This document shows, one piece after another, positions 12,345 through 24,300 of a DNA stretch of 64,000 nt. The first letter of the stretch is position 1, and each line of letters begins with the position of its first letter. The position numbers were made by a program, and so were the translations under genes. Under the pieces are notes generated by a model. It was not told where the DNA came from. It did no database searches and was given only the letters and a program-made list of their open reading frames with translations. Source of the DNA: Deinandra increscens subsp. villosa (lineage: Eukaryota > Streptophyta > Magnoliopsida > Asterales > Asteraceae); assembly GCA_039602395.1 (NCBI GenBank), contig JBCNJP010000025.1:43970980-44034979 (forward strand), written 5' to 3'.

Positions 12345-13346
12345 AATTATTATTTCTTTTTTTAAGCTCGTTGCAAGGTCATTTTGTATATGAGTTTCTT
12401 TATGTTGCGTTTTAGCAATGTACTTGTTTTGTGTACCCGTATTATCCACATTGCAACGCAGACAATAAAATCTAATTAGTTACACAAATGAAGTTAAACT
12501 TTAATTAGGTACGTTTAAATGTTTAGCCCAACATTGTTATAAAATGTTGGTTTATTAGTAAGGGTGTCATTTTTAGCCGGACCAATCTACACTGACCCGA
12601 TACTTAATATGAGTCAGTTTTTACTCTAGATTTTAGATATTTTCTTTGGTTCAATCTAAACTAGAGGGGAACTAAGATCGTCTGATCAATGTAAGTGCAC
12701 AAGTTGGAAATAGTGTTTACTTACATAAGAAAAAATCGCAAACTTGTCTTAGACGAATGCACTAACTCATTTTGACTTGATAAGTAGGCTAGTAAAACTT
12801 ACGTAGACCAGTCTCAAATTGATATGGTTAATATGCTTCTTTTCATAAGTAACATAAAGTATATTTGATTTGTCTTTAGCTAGGTCATCACACTTTCTTG
12901 TCAGATATCCTTTTCTTGTGCTTTCTCGTCCGCGTCCTTTTCTTGTACTACACTTGTCATATATAATGCACAATTGAAATTCAGATCTAAACTAAAAATA
13001 CGCCTTGCATATTCTCTTCATATTCGGATTTTCACTAAATATGTCCATAGCCGTGGGCGTCATCTTTTCTTTGACCCCACATTTTTTCTTCTATCTACTG
13101 GAAACATAGGTAACTGTGATGTATAGTATTTCGACGAGAGGGAAACTGTGATGCATAATATTTTCGACGAGAGGACTTTAAGTCCCAGAACTACTCTTTT
13201 AATCTGATCTGATGTTGAGTTTGCCTGGTTCAAATCGGACTGATCTGAAGCCCAAAAGTCTTAAAAATTGAACTTTAGGATGAACCATGAAACATCATTC
13301 GGGTCAATTCGGGAAGTCGGCCTATCAGTGTTTCGGGTCTTGTTAG
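12345..13346. other. Intergenic, nothing recognised
   Basis: AT-rich sequence between the copia LTR and the hAT-like fragment. I see no coding frame, no clear repeat boundary and no RNA gene. Confidence 0.5.
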
Positions 13347-14236
13347 AGGTGAGCATATAAACCGGTTACACGACCAGTTTTAAAAAAAAAATCAAACCCA
13401 GTTAGATATACAAGCTGATTAGAGAAAAATCGGTTAGGGTAGAACCCGGCGCTGGTTAGAGAACATGTTGGGTTTTGGGTAGAAATCGGTTAGAATACCC
13501 TGTTATCAAAACCAGTTAGGAACTGGTTCATCAACTAGCCGTTTGATAACGGTCATATGACCGTTTGGACCTCTTTTTAATAATTTTTTGGGGTTTTTTT
13601 GACATGTTATTCCCCCTGGGTTTTTTTTTGACACCAATCTCTACTCTCTTTATTCTTTAAAATGGTAAAAATAAACGCTCCAATGAAGAACCAAGTTCGT
13701 GAAGTTGTTCCAACGAAGCAAAGTAAGGAAGTTTGGCAACATTGTCGATATGTGTGTGATGATGGAGGGGCCAAACAAGGCTCGGTGCAAGTTATGTGCC
13801 AAGTTACTTTATGCAATATCAAACTCAACTTTGAAGCAACACATTGAAACCCTCATTATGTTGCAAGGAAAGCACAAATAGTTTAAGCCTCAACCTCAAA
13901 GCCAAGCGGCAATGACAAGTGAAGCAACATGTTGAGGCGTTGAGTACCTTCATCACTTCATGTTCTTTTTTAGTGCTTGAGTTTTAATCTTTTTGTTGTT
14001 TTTTTAGTGTATTTTGTGATTAAACTTTGAACTTTAAATAAAGATGAAGTTTTTTTTTTTATGATTAAGTTGGGTTTTTTTTAAGTATAAAAAAACATAC
14101 AAACATCCAAAACAAAAACGGTTTTTCTAACCGGATAGTTCTAACCGGTTGGCACCGGTTGTAACATTTTCCCTTATAAATCGGTTACGACTCGGTCCGA
14201 TTACACCAATAATCGGTTTTGACTCATCAATACACC
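13347..14236 (+). mobile_element. Non-autonomous hAT-like fragment
   Basis: Begins TAGAGGTGAGCA, the usual form of many plant hAT ends. The right side (around 14215-14236) is a degenerate inverted version (TTTTGACTCATCAATA). Both subterminal regions are rich in AACCGGTT-type motifs, as often seen in hAT elements. The middle encodes a BED zinc-finger remnant. No clean 8-bp target duplication was found, so the boundaries are approximate. Confidence 0.5.
13662..13881 (+). pseudogene. BED zinc-finger remnant of a hAT transposase
   Basis: Two overlapping frames share the homology. The first gives SKEVWQHC around 13722. The second, one base shifted, gives the finger core KARCKLCAKLL followed by STLKQHIE. 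The C-x2-C...H spacing and the STLKQH string are typical of the BED domain at the N-terminus of plant hAT transposases, which binds element ends. A frameshift and a stop (TAG at 13879) end the homology, and the hAT catalytic domain is missing. Confidence 0.6.
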
Positions 14237-14336
14237 ATAATAGTAACCGGTTTGAAAAAAAAAATGAAGGTTTGTGCACCTCAAGTCATGTAATGAATCA
14301 CGTTTTGGTATAAGTTTTTCCGTCTAGGTTACAACG

Positions 14337-14450
14337 ATGGAAAGGCTACCGTCGCTAATTTCACAACTCTCCTCTTTTCGCTCGTCAGTCCTTTTCCGCC
14401 CCGCCTCCCGTTTACAAATCGCACGAGCATCATCCAGTTCATCTACTCGG
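14337..14450 (+). CDS. FHIT: FHIT exon 1 (putative transit peptide)
   Basis: Starts at ATG 14337 and ends in CGG just before GTAATT; 38 codons, phase 0. Composition (many Ser and Arg, no Asp, one Glu) suggests organelle targeting. It is the least certain exon because the next exon begins with its own ATG. Confidence 0.7.
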
Positions 14451-17400
14451 GTAATTGCCAACATATTCACCTCTACTAACAAACAACAAATTGCTTCGTT
14501 TTTTTTTTATTTTTAATTTACTCTTTTGATGTTCGTTGCGTAGATGGAGGCGGGACATTATAAATTTGGACCGTACCAAATTGATCAAAAAGAGGTGTTT
14601 TACTCCACTGATCTTTCATACGCATTGGTCAATCTCCGCCCTCTTCTTCCCGGTAATTTCTCATTCCCTGATTATGATTACGTTTTTTAGGGTTTCGTTT
14701 TCATTTTCATGCGTTTGATTACGGAATTTTGTACCATCTCTCTGGATTATTTACATCTGCTACTATATAGATGTGATGTTAATTCGATGATCATATGTTC
14801 TATAAGCCCTAGCAACAAGCTAGTAATCTTATATAGCTGTGGGTAAATTGATAAAAGGGAGATGTTTTGTAAGCCCTAGATGTTAGAGGATTTTATGATT
14901 TTTATCCTAGGAGGTAATAGGGTTACAAATAGGGGTGAGCAAAGTCGGGAAACCGATTTTTTTTTTGTCCCAAATCTCAACCGAGACCGAGACCGAGACC
15001 GAGACTTTTCCTATACTATGACCGAGTCCCAACCGAACCCTTCATTTCGGAATTCGCAATTCTTTGCTCAGCCCTACGCAGAATTCGTAATTCTTCTGCC
15101 GTCAAACTATTTTTTTATGTTAATTGCGAATTTGGGTTACCGAAATTGGGTTTTTTAGTCCATTACTTCAATAATCAAATAAGGTTGTTGGGCCTGGGAC
15201 ATTGGGCCGCTGGAAATATTCGGGAGATCGGTTTTTGAAAGTTGATTTCGGGAAATCCCGATCCCGATCCCGAAACCGAGTTTAGACATACGTATGAACC
15301 GATGAAAATCAAACACATCTCGGGCCGGTACGGTTTTCGGGTATAGTCGGTCCGGGAAATCGGGATTTATCGGGATCCCGTTTTTTTGATCACCCCTAGT
15401 TACAAACAAACTTAAATTAGGATTTTGACATATTTCTCATTTCTCTTTTGCAGGTCATATCCTTATTATATAGCTTTTCAATCATATAAGATTGTCATTT
15501 TCATCTCAAAACGTAACAGGATTCAGACATGTTGAGCATTATTCTTTATAATCATTCTGTCAAATGTTTGATTATTATGGTAAGTTTGCAACTATATAGA
15601 GTTTTAATAATATTTAAGACATGTATTGATTATAAAAATTCAAGAAATGGAAAGACAAATTGTTTTTTTCTGGGTCGGTCTCATACTAGAAATTACATCT
15701 TTAGACCCATTGTCGGTTTTGACCCACTACTCAAGCCTTCTAGCTCTTCTTATTGGCTGTTCGTTAGACTTTGAATAATGTATCTCTTTGGTTGACTTGA
15801 CAATGAACCACATGTGCTTGTTTGCCCAAGGCGTGAAGTGAAGCGATTTATTGACCTCACCACAGAGGAGACTAGTGACTTGTGGATTTCAGCCCAAAAA
15901 ATTGGGAAACAACTTGAGAACTACCACAAAGCTTCTTCACTTACATTTGCAATTCAAGTAAGCTGCCTACGTACTTCAATTTCAAAATTTTTATTCTTGC
16001 TTGTGCTTAGGCACCAAAGCTACGTGAAACCTAGGCTCCTTGAACATACACAAGGAAATCTTCTTCATTGGGAGCATGTGAGGTGAGGGCGCGCTTGGCT
16101 TTGCTATGGTGCCAAATCCGGATTGAACCGGTACAAAATTGAACTAGACCATCCCTTGTTTTGTTAGCCACAAGCCAAACAAAACTTGTTTATTATTTTT
16201 GAACGACAAATATTAAGTTTCTCCAACTCTAATTCATGCCCCAGGGAGGTTTGAACCCAACAACTCAAGAATGAGGGTCATACACCTTTGCCACTAGGGC
16301 TAATCAGAACTTATGATTCCTTGTTTTGCACAACCCCCCCCCCCCCCCCCCCCAACCCCAACCCCAACTTCCCCTCGCTATTAGTCATCTCCTTTAGTCA
16401 TTTCCCTTGTCAAGTTTTCTAACATGAAGCAACGTGGGATGAAATAAACCAAATTTATTTTATTTTTTGCACGTTGATTTAAAATGAAATTATGTTATGA
16501 TCTTTATTTTATTTTAGAATGATATTAATTTTCTATGCCTATTATATATATATATATATAGGGTTAAGTTCAAATGAGAACTTTTTCTTTTGAGAACTTT
16601 TGAGAACCAATTTGGGCCACTAATTTTCAAGGGGGGAGCATTCAAATTCATGGGGGGGTTTTCCATATATATAAACTAGTGGCTAAGATTAGTTCTTTTT
16701 AGTTCTCAAACCCAATTAGTTCTCAAATGATCCTCTCCCTATATATATATATATATATATGGAGAGGATACATTTTAGAACCAATTTGATTTGAGAACTA
16801 AAAAGAACTAATTTGAGCCACAAGTTTATTTACATGTACAAAAAATCTTAAAATTCTGTTGTCTTTAATTCTGGAAAAGAAAATGATATTTTGATTTTTT
16901 TTAATTAGTGCACATGTGCACCATTGTCATTAGTACTACATAAAGAGAATTGTCATGCGAAAAAATATTGTTTAAGTTAAAAACATTAAAAAACAATTAA
17001 ATATTTATAGAACTAATGATAATTCTACATATGCACTATAACTATTTGTTCTAGGGCACATGTGTAGCATAAAATTTAAAAAAATTCAAAACATTAAATC
17101 TATTTTTATAGTTAAAGATAACACAATTATAAGATTTATGGTGCAATTTCTTTTTTAAAATATTAATGTATACGACATGTATAAAGTGTTTTTATATTAG
17201 TGCACATGTGCACTAATAAAAAACCACGAAAAGCTAACAAAATAATAATGTATTTGGTGTGATTTTTCTAAAAAAATATTATCGCGTACTATATGTGTGA
17301 GTTTTATTATTAGTGCACATGTGCACTAATAAAAAAACGACGAGACGTTAAAGTTTTTTTAATTTTTTTTCCAGAATTCAAGAACTCATAATCAGTGTTG

Positions 17401-17884
17401 TAGAAAGCGCTAGGCGGTCGAGTACCGCCTAGCATTTAATCGGGATTAATCGATTTGTAATTTTTTTAATTTATATATATATATACACATTTATATGAAA
17501 ATAATACTTTCAAATCCACATTAATACTTCATAATTTATAGAATTCAAACTTAGTTATAACAAAACAAGTACTTATAAATCCATTTTTCCGATTTTGACC
17601 GATTTTTTTTGATTTTTTTCGATTTTTACCGATTTTTGACCGGCTTTGACCGACTTTTACCGCCTAGCTATTCCACCGATTAATTGACCGCCTAGCTTAA
17701 AATTCCAAGAGAAAGTACAGCCTAGCGATTAATCACCGCCTAGGTCGATTTTTACAACATTGCTCATAATTCTAAGGTTTTTGGTGCAAATTTTTAAAAA
17801 TAATATGAACGTATGAAAAAGTTATAAGTGTTTTAGTATTAGCTTTTAGGTTTTCGTAAAAAGAAATGGTTTTTACATGATCAT

Positions 17885-17920
<36 letters not shown>

Positions 17921-18320
17921 TAAAGTTATTCTAAAAAAACACTTTCACCTAAGAAGGCTAGGAAGCAATCACATGTTGACACGTGGACAATAACACAGTG
18001 TGTTAGTGTGTCAGCAATTTTTACTTTTTATTCATTGTGTTAGTGTGTTATGTACACATGTCAGCACGTGGTTGCTTCCTAGCCTTCTTAGGTGAAATGG
18101 TTTTTTTAGCTGAACCTAAACCTATATATATATATATATATATATAGGGAGAGGATCATTTGAGAACCAATTTGATTTGAGAACTAAAAAGAACTAATTT
18201 GAGCCACAAGTTTATTTACATGTATCCCCCTCCCATGAATTGTAGTGGTCCCCCCTGAAATTTGTGGTTGAGATTTAGTTCTTAAAAGTTCTCAAAACAA
18301 AAAGTTCTCATTTGAACCTA

Positions 18321-18372
<52 letters not shown>

Positions 18373-21300
18373 GAGGTTCATTGTAGACACCCCCATAAGT
18401 GTAGACAGGTAGACACCCTTTTTCACATGTGAAATTACTTTAGTTCACATGTGTTTTCACATGTGAAATTTTCTGAACAATGAGAAAAAGAAAATAAAAG
18501 AAAAAAGAAATTAATCATAACCATTAGATCAAGAGATCTAATGGTGAAAAAATGTGTCTACCTGTCTACACTTATGAAGGTGTCTACAATGAACTTTTCA
18601 CTATATATATATATATATATATAGGGCAAGGTTATTATGCAAACCTCATCTAGTTGGGGAAACTTTACAAACCCATCTAAGGGCCACCAATCAACCACAT
18701 CATCAACATGTCTCCAACCCATAAGGGCTTTATAGTCTTTTCATCAACCATGAGCAAAAAGGAGATCTCCATTGTCTGGCACACTGTCGAGCAGAAAAAG
18801 CCAGCATGCTTCTTGTACCTTCTCCTTTCTACTTTATATGTACCTTGTGTACTATAATAATTTATAACTATTTGCATTACTTTCCTCTTTTCCAATGCAC
18901 CTTTATATAGTGTTTGACATATGTATTTGTACTATAATAATTTATAACTACTAATATTTTTAATGGTTATTATTATATCACTTTCTTAATTGTGTATAAA
19001 CAAATTATTATTAATTATCATACTTTTTAATTTCTTATTTTTACTTTTTTAATTACACGGATATGTATAACAAAAAAGAACATTTTTTATTAATTTATTA
19101 GAACCCAATACAATTAATATTAAACGTAACAAAATTATCATACGACTACAAATATTTTAAAACATGATCAAAAAATATAACAAAGCTAAAAAAAATATAG
19201 AACCTAATTATTCTTCTATTCTTGATAATCACCTTCATCTTTGACAAAAAAAAAATCTTTTGACCTACAAAAAATCGAGTTCATCGGTTACTTCTCGTAA
19301 AACATTACATAAGTACATTTACATATGTAAATTTAGATAGATAACGAGATGTGCATGTTACATATGTAAAATTACATATGTAAAATCGTTAAAAATCTTG
19401 ACAAAATTTACCATATTGGTAAATTTAAATATGTAAATGATTGTTTAGATGTGTATTTTTCTAAATCTCCAAAATGTTTAGGCACATTAGTTCAAGCACG
19501 AAACATACGTAAATTTACATACGGGGGACGAGTTTACATATGTAAATTTAAATATATAAATGAGATGAAACATATTACATAAGTGAATAACATATCTTAC
19601 GTCATTACGTAAGTAAATTAACATATATACTTACATATGTACCATATTTTTTTAGGGTATGCATTTAATTATGAGCTACACATGTTACGTAAGTAAATCC
19701 ACATACATTTTATTGAAAATTACATATGTAACTTTAAATAGATAATATATGTAACATGTAAGATAAGTAAAATTACATAGATAACGAGATGTAACATGTT
19801 ATATAGGTAAAATTACATATGTAGCATCGTTAAAAATTCTCACAAGATTTACCATAAGTACGTAGGTAAATTTACATATGCAACTTCGTTAACATGTTAA
19901 ATATGTTACACAGGTAAATTTACATATGTAACATATGTGTAACATAGGTAAATTTACATATGTTTCTCAACCCTTAAACCACCATATCCTCCCCTCAAAA
20001 TAAATAACATATATGTAATCATGACAAGATTTACCATATATATATTATAAAAAAATATTCATGGAAGTCTAATTTATATAATTCAAAACTATATTCTATT
20101 TTTTTATAATGGTACAATCATGAAAGTCTATTAGATAATTAAAGAGAGGACGGCCTAGTAAAAAATCCAAGGAAATTATACATATATAAATTTACATACG
20201 TAACATATTGTATTAAATCAGAAGTTAGAACGTTTACCACTTATTTTTTTATGAATATTGTATTAAAATTTTTAATGTTACACAATATGATGCATGTAGC
20301 ATAAGATGTAACATTACGTATGTAACACATGTGTAAATTTACATACGTATCATGAATAAAAAAAAGTTGTAACACACATATAACATTACATAAAACCTAA
20401 TTATGCTTCCGTTCTTGATAATCATCTTCATCTTTAACAAAACTAACAAAATGTATAACATATATTAAACATTCTTATGACAACATGTTATGTATGTAAA
20501 ATCATCTGAATAGGTGTACCAAAAAAATGACAAATATTTTATTATTTTATCAGAAACCATTACAAATAATATTAAACGTAACAAAATTATCATACGAACT
20601 AAAAATATTTTTAAAAAATGATCAAAAAGTATAACAAAGCTAACAAAAAATATAAAGGCTAATTATGCTTCCATTCTTGATAATTGTTAAATAATGTAAT
20701 ATCTAGATCTTTCTATCTAGATTTTTCTTATAGGTAGTTGGTAGTTGGTAGATATACATTTATTATACATAGATATTTTGTATCTTGAGTTGTATAAATT
20801 GGGGTTCTCACCCCCCCATGTAAATCATCAGATTCTATATATAATCCGTTTCATGGTATCAGAGCTTAAGGTTTAAGCTCTTGATTCAAACCTGGTCTGT
20901 CCTGTTCTCCTCTCCTGTTCCTGTTCTGATTGCTACTGCCTTTACTCAAGACTTTTTCCGGCATCAAATTAGAGTACACCGCCGCCACCAGTGGACTCAC
21001 TGACCTCCGATTAGGGTCCGGCCAGAAAATCGCCGCCTGAAGCCACCATACGCGCCGCCACCGCAGCTCCGCCCCTGTCTCCTACGTGCCGGCGCGTGAG
21101 AGCGCGTGAGAGATTTTCCGGCCACCGCCGACCACCCGATTTCTTCCAGTGACATCGGAATTTCTTGAATTTCGCCTTGGGTTCTGCTGATTGTTTTTCT
21201 GGTTCACATTTGCTCCAGTGAGTTCATTAGTTCAGGTACTGTTCACTACTCGTTGCTTTCTACTTCAGTTATTAAATCTGCTGCTGCCTGCTACTTGTTT

Positions 21301-24300
21301 ATTTACTTGAAATGGGTGACGAAAAACATAATGAAGCTCATAAAGAAGTTCAGACAAATGTTATTGCCCTGGGTATTATTAATTACCCCTCGGTTCTCAC
21401 TATACCGGTGAAACTAAATTCCAACAATTGGAACACCTGGAGTCTCTTTGTCCAAAAGGGCCTTACAAGTTTGGACAAAGATAACCATTTAACTGATAAC
21501 CCTCCTGATCCCATAACACGGGAATGGCGGGTTGATGATAGCGGCATCCAGATGGCCCTATGGAATGCAATGGAACCACAAGTACTTGCTATTGCACAAA
21601 ATTATGCTACTGTGAAGACAATGTAGAATCATCTTTCTTCATCCTTCTCCGCGAAAGAATCGTTGTCTCATGCTTATTCGGTGGTCCAAGCATACACGAG
21701 AATCGAACAAGGTGATTCATCATTTACAGATTACTACACTCGGTTCTCCAAGCTGTAGGATGAGTTGCAGGCCCTGTTTCCACCTACTACTGACCTGAAG
21801 GTTCAGGAGGAGCGCAACACCAAGATGGCGGTTATGATGTTCATCGCTGGCTGCTATCAAATCTGTGGCATCCACATATCATCTCCTACGTGAGATGTAT
21901 GGTTCAGACACTGCAGCTCCTGACTCTATTGACACTTCAGCCATGCAAACCATTGCTAAAGGCATTGGTCGAGGTTCTCACATCACTCAACGAAAAGGTA
22001 TTGGACGTGGAAATAGTACCACGTGTCACTATTGCAAACAGGATGGACACACAAAATACAACTGCCCAAACCGCCCCCCTGGATCTCAGCCTGGGCAGTT
22101 AATACGGCCGATATCCCACCGGGATATCGGTGGGATATCGGATATCGGACCTCGGCCAAAAATACGGTAAAAAATACGGTCCAAAAATACGGTACCGATA
22201 AAATCGGCCGTATTTGCCGATATATCGCCGTATTTTTTCTGAAAATTCGGTGATATTATGGGTAAAATACGGTGGGCTGTTTTTTTTATAAAAATTAACA
22301 CCAAAACAAAAAAAAAAACGGTTTGCAGTAAAAAAATAACACCAAAAACGGGTCTCGCACGAACCCGTATTTTTGAGTTGCATTCGTGTCCGCAGGTCGC
22401 GCGGGCATGAGTTTGATTTTTCAAGCCAAACTCCCAATTTCTGCACCCCCCCCTGCGCGAGGGTAGTAGCCGGAGTAAAACATAGCACAAGATTTAAATC
22501 TTTCTTGGATGATTGCACATTTAAACCATACTTTGTTTTGTCTACCCACCAATGTGGGATATGGTGTAACCTTTTAAGATTAACATCTCATTCACACACA
22601 CACTTTTCCAACAATATTATATATATATATATATGTTAAAATGTATATAACTATATATTAAAATGACCGATATCCCACCGATATTTTACCGAGATAACCG
22701 ATATATCGTATATCGGTCCTCGACCGTATTCCGAATTTTTACCGTATTAACTGCATAGATCTCAGCTACCTACCCGTCCTCGAGCTAGATTGGCTAATAC
22801 TGATGAACCAAGTGACCAGACCACTTACACACTCAGCCAGGAGGAATATACTCGGTTCCAGCAACTACTATCTACCCAGGCAGCCAGTCCTAATCAACAG
22901 GCCAATTCTGCTCGCTCAGGTACATTCTCTAGCCTTGATTCGTCTTGGGTTATTGATTCTGGAGCCACTCATCACATGACTGGGAACGAAGGTATAATCT
23001 CGAACCTCCACAACATTTCTCACCCACCAGTTCGCATTGCGGATGGATCTTCATGTCCAGTTCGTGGCATTGGATCCGTTCGTAGTCCGACAAAATTAAA
23101 TCTTTCCTCTGTTTTGTTGGTTCCTAAATTTCCTGATAACCTTTGTTCCGTAAGCCAACTTACCAAACAAAACAATTGTTCTGTAACGTTTTATCCCTCT
23201 TATTGTGTTTTTCAGGAACTAGGGACGAACCGGCTGATTGGCACCGGTTTTGAATCAAGAGGTCTTTATCGTCTATCCTTACCGTCACAACCTAAAGCAA
23301 ACATATGTGATTCCACGATCAGGGAGACTCACTGCCGACTTGGTCATCCTTCTGTAGCAGTTTTGAGGCAAATGCGACCGGAGTTTTCTATTCCTTCTGA
23401 TTTTCATTGTGAGTCGTGTCAACTTGGTAAACATACCAGACGTCCCTACCCTCCAAAAGTGTCTAGTCGAGTCAGTACCTTGTTTGAACTTTTGCATTCT
23501 GATGTATGGGGTCCTTGTCCCACAAAATCAACTTTGGGTTTTCAGTATTTTATTACGTTTATTGATGACTACTCGCGTGCCACTTGGGTTTACCTGATGA
23601 AATCTCGTAGTGAGATTAATTCCATTTTTCGTGAATTTCACTCATATGTGCAAAACCAATTTAATACATCTATCAAAACTCTCCGTACCGATAATGCCAA
23701 AGAATATTTATCCAATGAGTTTTCTACATATTTGAAATTACATGGCATTGTTCATGAGTCCTCGTGCGCATATACACCTCAATAAAATGGCATTGCTGAA
23801 CGTAAAAACCGTCATTTGTTGGATGTTGCCCGCACACTAATGTTTCATTCTCATGTTCCTCATCGTTTCTGGGGTGATGCGGTACTCACCGCTGCCTATT
23901 TGATTAACCATATGCCCTCATCTATTCTAAAGGGGCAGACTCCGTTTTCCATTCTATTCCCCAAAGGCACTCCCTTTCCTCTTCCACCCAAAATCTTTGG
24001 GTGTGTTGCATATGTCCATGATCACCGACCGTGTACTACTAAACTTGCGCCCCGTGCTATTCGGTGTGTCTTTCTTGGTTATTCTCGTGTTCAAAAAGGT
24101 TATCGATGTTATAGTCCTTCTCTTCATCGGTACTTCACAAGTGCTGATGTTACCTTTCATGAGTCGTGTCCCTACTTTTCTGACAGTCCTACCCCATCCA
24201 CTGATCTCTTTCCTGACCCCGATCCTGCATCTGAATCTCCTCTCATTCCTATTATTCCTCAAACTTCGGTTCCGTCTACGTCCTCCCCTCCGGTCCCAGA

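Noticed and set aside
15454..15490. A longer FHIT exon 3 starting at GTCATATCCTT
   Set aside because: Reading on after GTC gives a TAG within seven codons and no donor GT; the U12 interpretation fits better.
22086..22518. Overlapping 134- and 139-codon minus-strand frames
   Set aside because: They run through the MULE MITE and past its boundary; there is no family similarity, and composition follows GATATC repeats.
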